This document shows positions 43,166 through 51,224 of a stretch of 64,000 bases of DNA, piece after piece. The translations under genes were made by a program, and so were the position numbers. The first letter of the stretch is position 1, and every line of letters starts with the position of its first letter. The notes under the pieces were generated by a model that saw only the letters and a program-made list of their open reading frames with translations, did not search any database and had not been told where the DNA came from. This stretch comes from Sabulitectum sp964571965. Lineage in GTDB: Bacteria; Fermentibacterota; Fermentibacteria; Fermentibacterales; JCC-6. The stretch lies in assembly GCA_964571965.1 (NCBI GenBank), contig CAZNFQ010000002.1:4772-68771 (forward strand), in the 5' to 3' direction.

Positions 43166-44173
43166 TCAGCAGGAAAGGGGGCAGAGCTCCGTTCCCTCCC
43201 ACCTTGGAAAAGCGTTGCAGGAAAGAGAGGAACGTATTCCGGGGTTATGGCTGAGGGCAGAGAGGGCAGCCCTGCCCACCATTACCGCATTGTCCATGGT
43301 GTGTTCAAGGGGGGGCATGAACAGCTTAAGGTTTCTCTTTCGGCAGCTGGTGATGAATTTCCGGCGAAGAAGACTGTTTGCGGAGACTCCCCCTGCCACA
43401 AGCACAGAGCTTGCCTTCAGGGGAACGGTCTGGTAGAGGGTTTTTGACACAAGAAGATCACAGACCGTTTTGCGGAATGAAGCTGCAAGGTCGGAAGCGG
43501 TAACTTCGCCGGATTCCCAGGATAGTCTTACCGCTGTTTTGAGACCGCTGAAGCTGAATTCAGGATTCTTTCTGCTCCCAAGGGGAGAAGGAAGGTCCAC
43601 CGCAGTTGGATCTCCCTTTTCTGCCAGCTCGTCGATGATCCTGCCCCCGGGATAACCCAGGCCCATGAGTTTTGCTGTTTTATCGAAGGCTTCTCCTGCT
43701 GCGTCATCCCTGGTCGACCCAAGAAGCTTGCAGGAATTCCAGGAATCCATGTGAAAGATCATGGTATGTCCGCCGCTGGCCAGCAGCGCCACAGCGGGAA
43801 ACTCAACCGGGGACGAATGATGTATGTGCAGGTGGGCTGCAAGATGGTTGATGCCCAGGAATGGTCTTCCAAGGGCGAAGGCAAGGGACTTGGTATAGGA
43901 AAGCCCTACTAGAAGGGATCCGGTAAGCCCGGGTCCTGCAGTTGCCGAGAAAACACTGATATCCGAAAGGGAGGTGCCGGCTTCCGCCAGCACCTCCCGT
44001 ACAAGTCCGGGTAGCACGGACATGTGCAGCCTTGAGGCAATCTCCGGCACAACACCCCCATGCATGGAATGATCACACTGGGTGAAAACCCTCTCGGCAA
44101 GTACGTTCCCTGTGCCGTCGAGAACCGCTGCGGCTGAGTCATCACAGGATGTCTCCACGGCAAGAACCTTCAT
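43166..44173 (-). CDS. tsaD: tRNA threonylcarbamoyladenosine transferase TsaD
   Basis: 335 residues. Transfers threonylcarbamoyl to A37 of ANN-decoding tRNAs. The ASKHA-fold start VLAVETSCDDSAAAV, the metal-binding HLAAHLHIH (HxxxH), LLASGGHTMIF and VAGGVSANSLLRR are all present. Its ATG overlaps the rplI stop by one base. TsaB/TsaE are not in the window. Confidence 0.96.
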   Translation of the reverse strand: MKVLAVETSCDDSAAAVLDGTGNVLAERVFTQCDHSMHGGVVPEIASRLHMSVLPGLVREVLAEAGTSLSDISVFSATAGPGLTGSLLVGLSYTKSLAFALGRPFLGINHLAAHLHIHHSSPVEFPAVALLASGGHTMIFHMDSWNSCKLLGSTRDDAAGEAFDKTAKLMGLGYPGGRIIDELAEKGDPTAVDLPSPLGSRKNPEFSFSGLKTAVRLSWESGEVTASDLAASFRKTVCDLLVSKTLYQTVPLKASSVLVAGGVSANSLLRRKFITSCRKRNLKLFMPPLEHTMDNAVMVGRAALSALSHNPGIRSSLSCNAFPRWEGTELCPLSC

Positions 44174-44619
44174 CAGGCCTGGGCCTCTACCTTTACGGTG
44201 ACGTCTTCATGGATGTCTCCGTGTACTTTTATCTTCACCTTGTGTTCTCCCAGGTTCTTGATGTGTGCAGAGAGGATAACCTGGGTTCTGTCGATGTCGA
44301 ATTCCTTCTCGGTGAGAGCGGCGGCTATTTCCCTCTCCCCGATCCCGCCATAGAGCTGTCCGTTTTCGTCGGCGGTGGCTGAGAATGAAAGCACGGTATC
44401 CCTTAGCTTTGCCGCAACAGCTTCCGCTGCTTTGTTCTCTTCGGCTGCTTTCTTCTCTGAAGCTGCCTTCAGAGATGCTGCCATTTTCATGGAGCCAGCC
44501 GTTGCTATGACGCCGAGTTTTCTGGGGATCAGATAGTTCCTGGCGTAGCCGGGAGCCACGCTGACCACGTCGCCTGCGGAACCAAGCGTATCAACGGTCT
44601 TTATCAGAAGAATCTTCAT
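44173..44619 (-). CDS. rplI: 50S ribosomal protein L9
   Basis: 148 residues. The N-terminal domain motif GSAGDVVSVAPGYARNYLIPRKLGVIAT is diagnostic, followed by the long connecting helix and a C-terminal domain. Overlaps the DUF2232 gene by 29 bases and tsaD by one. Confidence 0.97.
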   Translation of the reverse strand: MKILLIKTVDTLGSAGDVVSVAPGYARNYLIPRKLGVIATAGSMKMAASLKAASEKKAAEENKAAEAVAAKLRDTVLSFSATADENGQLYGGIGEREIAAALTEKEFDIDRTQVILSAHIKNLGEHKVKIKVHGDIHEDVTVKVEAQA

Positions 44620-45475
44620 TTTTCATCCTTTCGGTCCTTTGATCTATTTTTGTCCTGAAATCGAACCAGGTGTCTAGAATCCCTGCAAGAAGAACCATTG
44701 CCGCCACCACGGGGATGGCAAAAAAGGCACTGATCACAAGAAGAATAACCATTCCCGGAACAGCCCTTGCCCAGTGAACGGTGGTCTGGAGTCCCTCTAT
44801 GAAGTAGGGAAGAGAAGAGAAGAGCAGCAGGTTTCCCGATGCTCTTAACAGAAGAGGAGGAACTTCGGAACTTCTGGAGTAGACTATGGCAAGAAGGCAC
44901 ATGATCGGTATCCATGCCGTTCCCCAGTGCATTCGGAAACGGGCAGGAACGGTGAGCTGTGGATAAGCCTTTGCAATACCCGGTAGTGAACGGAAGAAAA
45001 GAACGGCTGCAATGGCTCCTGCGGTGAGTTGAATTGCCCCTATGCCGGGAGAGTAGTGTACTATCAGGAAAAACACCCGGTCGATCACCGCGGTTTCCAT
45101 ACCGGCTGAAAGGTAAACCTCTCTGAGTGGCTCCAGATCCTGTTCCCCTATGTTCATGAAACCGGGGAAAGCCAGAGACAGTAGAGCACCTGCCAGAAGG
45201 GTCAGACCTGCTGTCCAGTAAAGGGTTTTCATGAGGGAAAACCCGGAACCGGCTGCAATGGCAGCCGTTGCTGCACACACTGCAGTTACGCCTGCGCCGT
45301 GGAAACCGGTGAAATACCATACCGCAAAGAGAAGAACCGCCGTAAGGGACAGTCCCCTGCCCAGCCTGCCTGAGAGAAGGGAGGCGGACACGCCTGCTGC
45401 AAGGAAGGGAAGTCCTGTTATCAGGGCCAGCCCCCCCCATAGAAACATTCCGGCGCGGTTCTTTCCTGCTGTCAT
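44591..45475 (-). CDS. DUF2232 membrane protein
   Basis: 294 residues with seven or eight predicted membrane helices. Placement between rpsR and rplI and the overall layout match DUF2232 (YybS-like) proteins, which are found in this slot in many bacteria and have unknown function. The C-terminal tail is charged (RTKIDQRTERMKNEDSSDKDR) and cytoplasmic. Starts 6 bases after the rpsR stop and runs 29 bases into rplI. Confidence 0.83.
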   Translation of the reverse strand: MTAGKNRAGMFLWGGLALITGLPFLAAGVSASLLSGRLGRGLSLTAVLLFAVWYFTGFHGAGVTAVCAATAAIAAGSGFSLMKTLYWTAGLTLLAGALLSLAFPGFMNIGEQDLEPLREVYLSAGMETAVIDRVFFLIVHYSPGIGAIQLTAGAIAAVLFFRSLPGIAKAYPQLTVPARFRMHWGTAWIPIMCLLAIVYSRSSEVPPLLLRASGNLLLFSSLPYFIEGLQTTVHWARAVPGMVILLVISAFFAIPVVAAMVLLAGILDTWFDFRTKIDQRTERMKNEDSSDKDR

Positions 45476-45481
45476 GGCTTT

Positions 45482-45736
45482 CTACCTGTAGTGTTCTCTT
45501 ATGTAAGGAGCCAGTGCGAGGAATCTTGCGATCTTAAGCTCTCTTGCAACCATTCTCTGATGCTTGGCGCAGTTACCGCTTACACGCTTGGCTACGATCT
45601 TGCCCCTGTCGCTGATGTAACGCTGAACCATTTTTTCATTCTTGTAAGAGATCTCCATTGTAGGGTTCATGCAGAAACGGCACTTTTTCTTTCTTGCCAG
45701 CTTCTTGATCCCCTTGCGCTTCTTACGGATAGGCAT
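45482..45736 (-). CDS. rpsR: 30S ribosomal protein S18
   Basis: 84 residues. Typical S18 core: KKKCRFC, KNEKMVQRYISDRGKIVAKRVSGNCAKHQR. The CxxC plus CAKH arrangement is the potential zinc-binding form. It binds S6 on the 30S platform; rpsF is three genes upstream. The ATG lies directly against the stop of the OB-fold gene. Confidence 0.97.
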   Translation of the reverse strand: MPIRKKRKGIKKLARKKKCRFCMNPTMEISYKNEKMVQRYISDRGKIVAKRVSGNCAKHQRMVARELKIARFLALAPYIREHYR

Positions 45737-46090
45737 CTATGCCTTCCTTTCTGTATAGAGTATTTCCACCCGGCGTGCCCTGAGAACGTTCTGATGGCGG
45801 AGGCCGCCGGCGTAATCTTCAATTTCCCTGTGTGCAAGTATTCCTTCAGCAAGTATTCCAGTTCCAACCAGAAGATGATCATCAAGGGCTCTGGCGGCTT
45901 TTCCCCAGATATCCACTCTGATCTCGTAAACGGACTTTCCCGATTCTCTGTATTCACTCTCTACGGTGTTTTCCACCAGGAGATGGATAACGGAGATGCC
46001 CTTAAGGGTGGTGAAAATTCCGGTTCTCTTCTTCACTATGCCGGTTATCACCGCATAGTTGATCCCGGGAAGTCGTTTCTGAAGGCTCAT
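45737..46090 (-). CDS. Second OB-fold single-strand-binding-like protein (priB position)
   Basis: 117 residues. The strand pattern (INYAVITGIVKKRT, ISVIHLLVENTV, VYEIRVDIWGKAARAL, GTGILAEGILAHREIEDYAGG, RARRVEILY) is that of an SSB-type OB fold, but the acidic C-terminal tip (DDIPF) found in the upstream ssb is missing. In proteobacteria the gene between rpsF and rpsR is priB, an OB-fold primosome protein that arose from ssb. This may be an independent equivalent. It starts nine bases after ssb. Confidence 0.78.
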   Translation of the reverse strand: MSLQKRLPGINYAVITGIVKKRTGIFTTLKGISVIHLLVENTVESEYRESGKSVYEIRVDIWGKAARALDDHLLVGTGILAEGILAHREIEDYAGGLRHQNVLRARRVEILYTERKA

Positions 46091-46099
46091 TCCTGTCTC

Positions 46100-46543
46100 C
46101 TAGAACGGAATATCGTCGGAGTAGTCCGGTTCATCGGATGGCTCCGGATTCGGCGGACCGTCGGAACCGCCTGAATAAGAGGGCCTGTCTCCGGAATCAC
46201 CGGTTTTCTCCAGCATCTGTACGCTTCTTGCAAGAATTTCCACACGGCTTCGTTTGGAGCCGTCCTGGGCATTCCACTGTGTGTACTGGAGCTCCCCTTC
46301 GATCATCACGGGACTTCCCTTGTGAAGTCTTGAGGACACTCTTTCAGCAAGCTGCCGCCATGTTACAACGTCCACGAAGCAGGTTTTGTCTTTCCAGTCT
46401 CCGTCACGGGAACGATAACGCTGGTTGCTGGCGATTCTGAAGTTGGCCACATGGGTTCCGTTCTCGAGGATGTTCGTTCTCGGGTCATCGGTAAGGTTGC
46501 CTGATATGAGAACCTTGTTGATGCTCGGAAGTCTTATGTCCAC
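46100..46543 (-). CDS. ssb: Single-stranded DNA-binding protein
   Basis: 147 residues. OB fold at residues ~1-110 (INKVLISGNLTDDPR, FRIASNQRYR, CFVDVVTWRQLAERV, GSPVMIEGELQYTQW), a Pro/Ser/Gly/Asp-rich linker and the acidic tip YSDDIPF that recruits partner proteins. Located directly after rpsF as is common. Confidence 0.96.
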   Translation of the reverse strand: MDIRLPSINKVLISGNLTDDPRTNILENGTHVANFRIASNQRYRSRDGDWKDKTCFVDVVTWRQLAERVSSRLHKGSPVMIEGELQYTQWNAQDGSKRSRVEILARSVQMLEKTGDSGDRPSYSGGSDGPPNPEPSDEPDYSDDIPF

Positions 46544-46545
46544 GG

Positions 46546-46887
46546 TTATTCACCCACCTGTGGGGTCGTCTGTGGTTTGCCGGAGGAACCCATTCTGGTG
46601 TTTCTGTCCTGGCGAAGGGTGAGGTGGCGAAGACAGTTGTCATTGATCCTGAGCATTTTGTCGATGGCCTCTTTCACCGTTGGTTCACCATTCCAGTGAA
46701 CGATGTGATAAACGCCTTCGCTCTCTTTGAAAATGGGATACGCAAGCTGACGCCGTCCCCAGTCGTCCAGCCCGAGAAGTTCTCCCTCTCCGGATGAAAC
46801 GATTTCCTGTACCTTGCCTGTTTCCTTCTGCAGTTCAGCTTCAGAGAGACTGGCATTCCAGATAAGCACTGTTTCATAGGTAGTCAA
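46546..46887 (-). CDS. rpsF: 30S ribosomal protein S6
   Basis: 113 residues from a TTG codon (46885-46887) that follows AAGGAGG (46897-46903) at nine bases; no ATG alternative exists upstream. The YETVLIWNASLSEAEL start, DDWGRRQLAYPIFKESEGVYHIVHW core and a disordered tail are typical. First gene of the operon, behind a structured leader that probably mediates S6:S18 feedback. Confidence 0.96.
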   Translation of the reverse strand: MTTYETVLIWNASLSEAELQKETGKVQEIVSSGEGELLGLDDWGRRQLAYPIFKESEGVYHIVHWNGEPTVKEAIDKMLRINDNCLRHLTLRQDRNTRMGSSGKPQTTPQVGE

Positions 46888-47060
46888 TTAACAAAGCCTC
46901 CTTCCGGCCCTGTTGGTGTGTAACCACACCGGCCCGTAAAGGAGACAGACTGATCAGCCATGTCCGGGAACCCAGCGGTTCCAGCGCAAAGCGCTCTGCT
47001 CACGGGCCGGCGACTATTATTTCAGTCGCTTCGTCCCCGGATCCGTGTCCGGGGAAAGCA
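46888..47060 (-). promoter_or_regulatory. Structured 5' leader of the rpsF operon, candidate S6:S18 autoregulatory RNA
   Basis: About 170 untranslated bases. Reading 5' to 3' on the minus strand there are hairpins at 47054-47035 (7 bp), 47029-47010 (6 bp), 46995-46983 (5 bp), 46982-46967 (6 bp, loop of four) and 46930-46915 (6 bp). A 9-bp long-range helix joins 47010-47002 to 46937-46929 and encloses two of the hairpins. The strand CCGGCCC of that helix can also pair with a second GGGCCGG copy at 46910-46904, directly against the Shine-Dalgarno. This is the layout of a translational switch. S6:S18 leaders are known before rpsF in many phyla; I could not match this one base for base. Confidence 0.65.
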
Positions 47061-47067
47061 GCCCGCT

Positions 47068-47097
47068 ATTATGAAGAGAGAACCTGCTGTGAGTCAA
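47068..47097 (-). promoter_or_regulatory. Sigma-70-type promoter of the rpsF operon
   Basis: On the minus strand, -35 TTGACT (47097-47092) is separated by 18 bases from -10 CATAAT (47073-47068). Transcription would start near 47060, about 173 bases before the rpsF start codon, which matches the structured leader. Confidence 0.75.
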
Positions 47098-47154
47098 GGC
47101 GTTTGGAATCAACATTGAGAATCCGGACCTCGAGGGAAGATTTTCAATGAAATA

Positions 47155-47176
47155 GGGGGCGGCAGTCGCCGCCCCC
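47155..47176 (-). terminator. Hairpin after the C25 peptidase gene
   Basis: A perfect 9-bp G+C stem (47155-47163 with 47168-47176, loop of four) lies 23 bases downstream of the peptidase stop. The bases following it on the minus strand (TATTTCATTGAAAA) are T-rich only in part, so intrinsic termination is likely but not certain. Confidence 0.65.
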
Positions 47177-47199
47177 CTGGGTAACTTATGTATCAGCGC

Positions 47200-49482
47200 C
47201 TAGCGGAGAACCATTGCCTGAGAGGAAACGGTTCCGTCCGTTGTTGTGAGGCGCACGAAGTAAACACCGCTTGAGATGTTCTCCGTGGACCAGTTAACGG
47301 AGTGGTTGCCTGCGGCAACTTCACCGTTAACAAGGGTCTGCACCGAACGGCCGGCAAGGTCGAAGACCTGCACCATTGCGTGCCCGGTAACCGGTGTGGA
47401 GAAGTTCACCGCGGCAGAGCCGACTACGGGGTTGGCCGCAGGGGCGATGCCAAGGGTGAAGGTCTCTACTCCGGCTGTGGCTTCGTCGATGGATGTGGGA
47501 TAGACATCGATCGTAGCAGCAACGGGGCAGTAGTTCTGAAGCCTGGCTCCGGTGTAGAGAGTTGTTGAGCTGGCGGGAACTGTCACGTTGAAACTTGCCT
47601 GACCGCTGCCGTTGGTGGTTGCGGTTTCATAGAAAGTGGCTGCATCTGAAATGCCTTCGATACCGTCTGAAAGGGCAACTGTTGCACCGCTCACAGGTGA
47701 GCCGCCTGCTGTAACCGTCATGGTAACTGTCTGTGTTCCGGGGTTAACCATTCCGGGGTTGCAGACTATCTGAAGCATTTCAGGGTTGGAAACGTCGTTG
47801 GTGAAGATTTCCATTGCAGGGTCGCCGAACCAGATGTACATCTTGGCGTTGGTCTCGCCGTATGTGCCCTGGTCCGCTATTGCCTCGAGGGTAGCGTAGT
47901 TTAGCGCTTCTACAATATTCACATGACCAAAGTCATAAAGACCCTTGAAGGTTTCCTTCATGTAAACATGATTGGCAAGGGTGTAGGACGGGTCGGTGGC
48001 GGCGAGGTTGCCGCTTGAACCGTGCTCGTCCCAGGCGTAGCTCTCGGCAAGACATTCCGTGCTGGTTCCGTATTCACCGCAGAGACATGCATAGGTGAAG
48101 GTGGGAGGCAGGAAGGTGTTGGTAAGCGCCTGAATGTTGGTCTTGTTCCAGCCCGGGCTCCATGCCCAGTAGGTGGTGTCTCCGTGACCTCTGTATGCCA
48201 CCACACCGATTCCGTCATTGTACCAGCCGGAAACATCAGCCGCGGTTCCGCCCTCGGGAGGATAGACCTTGTAGAAGGTCATGTCCACGGAGTAGTCGTA
48301 GGCTGCGGTTTCGTTGCAGCACTGGGTGTACTTGCCCGGGTACTGTTCTTCGTGGGCGGCAAGAACCGCTGTGCTGGGGATGATTCCCGTGGTGTTCGCG
48401 TCGGCGAAGGAGTACTGGTAGTAGCCGTCGATGATCTTAGAAACCTGAAGCTCGATCTGGTCGGCGTTTCCTGTGAGACGGCCCACCGCAAGTTCAGGTA
48501 TGTAGTCGGAGCCTGAGAGGCAGGCGTAGTAATAGTCGCCGATGAATGAACCGTAGTTGTAGCTGGGAAGGGCTGCGTGGTCACCGGCGATAAGGGCGAA
48601 CCTTGTGATGCTGGTGTCGTAGTGGTCGGTTATTGCGGCTTTGATAACACCGGCGGAGGAGCCGCTGGCGAGAACTTCCACTGCTGTTTCGTAGCCGATT
48701 CCCTGATAGAATTCCACAAGGGGCATTACTGCATCAAGGTTGGCGGCAGTGGTTACGAAAACGTATGCGGCTGCTTCTGCGTCTGTGGGGGCGGATGCGG
48801 CGGCATCAACCATATCGTAGTTGATGAGCACTCTGGAGCCCGCGCTTCTTACGAATTCCGTTGAAGAGAAGGCAAGGGCGTTGGGAGAACCATTGAAGTC
48901 AATTCTTACCCTGATGGATCTGGCAGCCTGAAGCTCGCCGGTTTCAGGGTTGTACCTGAATGGGTTGAAGTGGAGCCTGTCGGTGTTTATTCCACCCATG
49001 ATGGCAGGATTCACTGTTTCTGCCCAGTTGCCGGGGAAGAACTCGTTGGAATCGTATACGTCCTCAATCTGCTCGAAGGGGTAGGGATTGTGGGGCATGT
49101 CGATTTCCGGGGTCTGTCTGGGAACGAGATTGATGTTGCTGTAGGAAGTGTAGTCTACATTTTCCACTGTAACAACGGCACTGGTTCCGAAGGGAAGAGC
49201 GAACATCTGGGGTACCGAGGGCACCTCGGGAAGTCCCACTCTTGTCTGGGAGTAGAAGTCTGGAAGTTCGATGCAGTCCCAGGTGGAGCCACCTGCAACG
49301 GTTTTCCCCAGCCAGAAGCCGGGAACGGTTACATCAACAACGATGTGTCCAGCATCTGATTCAACCAGATTCACGCTGCAGATATCTCCCGGCTGGCCGC
49401 CGAATGACTGCCAGTCGAAATTTCCATGCAGAGCGAATGCAGCCGTTGCAAATGCAGCGGCTAAAAGAAAAGCTCTCTTCAT
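47200..49482 (-). CDS. Secreted C25 (gingipain-like) cysteine peptidase with sorting domain
   Basis: 760 residues. Signal peptide (residues 1-17), a C25 pro-region, then the peptidase: the catalytic His in VVAYRGHGDTTYW and the Cys in FTYACLCGEYG, with ALIAGDHAALPSY and GRLTGN upstream. A bacterial-Ig-like segment (~590-670) and a type-IX-like C-terminal domain (NPVVGSAAVNFS, VFDLAGRSVQTL, GVYFVRL) follow. It would be exported and displayed or released at the surface, supplying peptides for fermentation. It has its own transcription unit. Confidence 0.92.
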   Translation of the reverse strand: MKRAFLLAAAFATAAFALHGNFDWQSFGGQPGDICSVNLVESDAGHIVVDVTVPGFWLGKTVAGGSTWDCIELPDFYSQTRVGLPEVPSVPQMFALPFGTSAVVTVENVDYTSYSNINLVPRQTPEIDMPHNPYPFEQIEDVYDSNEFFPGNWAETVNPAIMGGINTDRLHFNPFRYNPETGELQAARSIRVRIDFNGSPNALAFSSTEFVRSAGSRVLINYDMVDAAASAPTDAEAAAYVFVTTAANLDAVMPLVEFYQGIGYETAVEVLASGSSAGVIKAAITDHYDTSITRFALIAGDHAALPSYNYGSFIGDYYYACLSGSDYIPELAVGRLTGNADQIELQVSKIIDGYYQYSFADANTTGIIPSTAVLAAHEEQYPGKYTQCCNETAAYDYSVDMTFYKVYPPEGGTAADVSGWYNDGIGVVAYRGHGDTTYWAWSPGWNKTNIQALTNTFLPPTFTYACLCGEYGTSTECLAESYAWDEHGSSGNLAATDPSYTLANHVYMKETFKGLYDFGHVNIVEALNYATLEAIADQGTYGETNAKMYIWFGDPAMEIFTNDVSNPEMLQIVCNPGMVNPGTQTVTMTVTAGGSPVSGATVALSDGIEGISDAATFYETATTNGSGQASFNVTVPASSTTLYTGARLQNYCPVAATIDVYPTSIDEATAGVETFTLGIAPAANPVVGSAAVNFSTPVTGHAMVQVFDLAGRSVQTLVNGEVAAGNHSVNWSTENISSGVYFVRLTTTDGTVSSQAMVLR

Positions 49483-49585
49483 ACTGTAAATTTCTCCTCT
49501 CGAAAAAAAGGGTACGGGGTTGCATATCCTTAATAATACTCATCGCTATAATCATTTCTCATGCACTGCAAGTCAATACAGGCTG

Positions 49586-49614
49586 TTGACCTGAGAGTTC
49601 CCTCATTGAATAAT
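49586..49614 (+). promoter_or_regulatory. Promoter of the 49647 beta-barrel gene
   Basis: TTGACC (49586-49591), spacer of 17, AATAAT (49609-49614). A start near 49621 would leave a short leader of ~26 bases containing the AAAGGAG ribosome site. Confidence 0.65.
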
Positions 49615-49646
49615 CCACATCTGAAAACTGAAAGGAGAAGATCAGT

Positions 49647-50345
49647 ATGAGAACAGTTTTGACTATACTGCTTGTGATCAGCGTTGCAGCACTGGCAGGG
49701 CCCAGATTCGGAGGCAGGGTGGGCTACACCACCGCAGACGATCCCTTCACGGGACTCAGCACCGACGGAGCAATATTCGGTGGTCAGATGACCTTCCCGC
49801 TTATGCCCATGCTGGGTCTTGAACTGAGCGGAACCTACACCAGTACCGAATCCGACATATCCATGGACAGCTACCTTACGAACTACATCGAAGACGAGTA
49901 CGGGTACAATTTCGAGGGAGACATGGACGGTCTTCTCGATTACCTTGAGAACGAATGGGGATGGGACGATCCAACCACGGGTCAGCTCCTGGAAGATTAC
50001 ACTGCCACCTATCACAACCTTGGTCTTGCGGGAATTCTCAGAGCAGACATTCCCATGGGCGTCTCCCCTCTGAGCCCATATGTGGGCGGAGGAGCGGGAG
50101 TCCATTTCGTGGTCAGTGATGCCGATGCCATGCTTGCTGCAATAGAACAGCAGACAACCGGTCAGACAACCATTGATCCCTACGACCACATTTTCCCCTC
50201 GGCGGAGGGTGTTGTGGGACTTACGTTCAGTCCCATGGCTCTTCCCGTGTCCGTATTCGGCGAAGTAAGGCTTTCAAAGCCCTTCGGAGATGATGCGGGT
50301 GATGCCATAGTTACATACTTCGGCGGAGCCAATCTGGGGTTCTGA
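49647..50345 (+). CDS. Small outer-membrane beta-barrel protein
   Basis: 232 residues, ATG preceded by AAAGGAG. Signal peptide cleaved near residue 17 (VAALAGP). The mature protein shows amphipathic strands (FGGRVGYTTAD, GGQMTFPLMPMLGLELSGTYTSTES, SPYVGGGAGVHFVV) and ends in Phe (YFGGANLGF), like OmpA-type/OMP_b-brl barrels. A long acidic loop (~residues 75-130) is unusual. Function unknown. A frame on the opposite strand is a shadow of this gene. Confidence 0.83.
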   Translation: MRTVLTILLVISVAALAGPRFGGRVGYTTADDPFTGLSTDGAIFGGQMTFPLMPMLGLELSGTYTSTESDISMDSYLTNYIEDEYGYNFEGDMDGLLDYLENEWGWDDPTTGQLLEDYTATYHNLGLAGILRADIPMGVSPLSPYVGGGAGVHFVVSDADAMLAAIEQQTTGQTTIDPYDHIFPSAEGVVGLTFSPMALPVSVFGEVRLSKPFGDDAGDAIVTYFGGANLGF

Positions 50346-50354
50346 GAGAAGCTT

Positions 50355-51161
50355 CTATTTCAGGGCGTTCCCCTCAGAGGGAGCGCCCTTTTCTATGACC
50401 TTTCTGAACTCTTCCCATACTCCGGGCGCCGCGCACTGAACCCCCCTGGATTCGATGGTCCATTCCCCGCTCCGAAAACCGGTGACCGTTCCCCCTGCTT
50501 CTTTCACCATAAGCACCCCGGCTGCCATATCCCAGGGTTTAAGGTTTTCTTCCCAGAATCCGCCCAGACGACCAGCGGCGGTATAGGCAAGGTCCAAAGC
50601 GGCTGAACCGCATCTGCGAAGTCCTCTTGCCCTACCCAGGAAACTTTCCAGAACGCCCAGGTCGAAGGTAAGATCAGATTCTGTTCTCGTGTAGGGGAAG
50701 CCGGTGGCAAGAATAACATCCGAGAGTCTGTTCTTGCCGGAGACCGATATCGATTCTCCGTTGAGAAAGGCTCCCTCTCCCCTGAGGGCCAGAAAGGTTT
50801 CTTCATGTACCGGGTCGTGAATGCAGCCCAGGCAGACCCCCGAACTGTCCATAAGGGCAATGGAAACACAGTAGAATGGAATGCCCACCGCAAAGTTGTT
50901 AGTGCCGTCAAGGGGATCCACCACCCAGAAGGGGGGGTCGGGAAACCTGCCGTTCCAGCTTTCTTCCCCCAGAAAAGAAGAACCCGGCAGAAGCTTCATA
51001 AGGTTTTCCATCAGAAACCTTTCCGTCTCCAGGTCAGCTTCCGTTACAAACTCCATTCCCTGCTTGTTTTCAACGGAAAAACCCTTTTCCCTGTAGCCGG
51101 CGAGTATCGCCCCTGCCTCTTTTGCAATACACAGTGTTTTTTCAACGAAATCTGATGACAT
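50355..51161 (-). CDS. Inositol monophosphatase family protein
   Basis: 268 residues. Mg2+-dependent phosphatase fold: the EEs motif (FLGEESWNG), WVVDPLDGTNNFAVG and the C-terminal WDMAAGVLMVKEAGG are all intact. Family members act on inositol phosphates, PAP or fructose bisphosphate; the substrate cannot be decided here. Its 3' end contains the terminator of the facing gene. Confidence 0.92.
   Translation of the reverse strand: MSSDFVEKTLCIAKEAGAILAGYREKGFSVENKQGMEFVTEADLETERFLMENLMKLLPGSSFLGEESWNGRFPDPPFWVVDPLDGTNNFAVGIPFYCVSIALMDSSGVCLGCIHDPVHEETFLALRGEGAFLNGESISVSGKNRLSDVILATGFPYTRTESDLTFDLGVLESFLGRARGLRRCGSAALDLAYTAAGRLGGFWEENLKPWDMAAGVLMVKEAGGTVTGFRSGEWTIESRGVQCAAPGVWEEFRKVIEKGAPSEGNALK
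50362..50392 (+). terminator. Terminator of the beta-barrel gene
   Basis: Stem AGGGCGTTCCC with GGGAGCGCCCT (50362-50372 and 50379-50389, one G-T pair) and a six-base loop is followed by TTTT. It lies inside the last codons of the convergent minus-strand inositol-phosphatase gene. Confidence 0.8.
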
Positions 51162-51224
51162 TGAACACCTTTTCCGATTGAGTATGGTGGAATTATATCA
51201 GGGGATACACGGAAGGAGGGACTC

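Noticed and set aside
46890..46937. Resemblance of the rpsF leader (CAGGGCCGGAAGGAGGC) to the SRP RNA loop motif
   Set aside because: The sequence does not form the long SRP hairpin, and the GGAAGGAGG part is the rpsF ribosome site.
49530..50189. 219-codon open frame on the minus strand
   Set aside because: It lies opposite a gene with a signal peptide, ribosome site, promoter and C-terminal Phe; the minus-strand translation has no domain or ribosome site.
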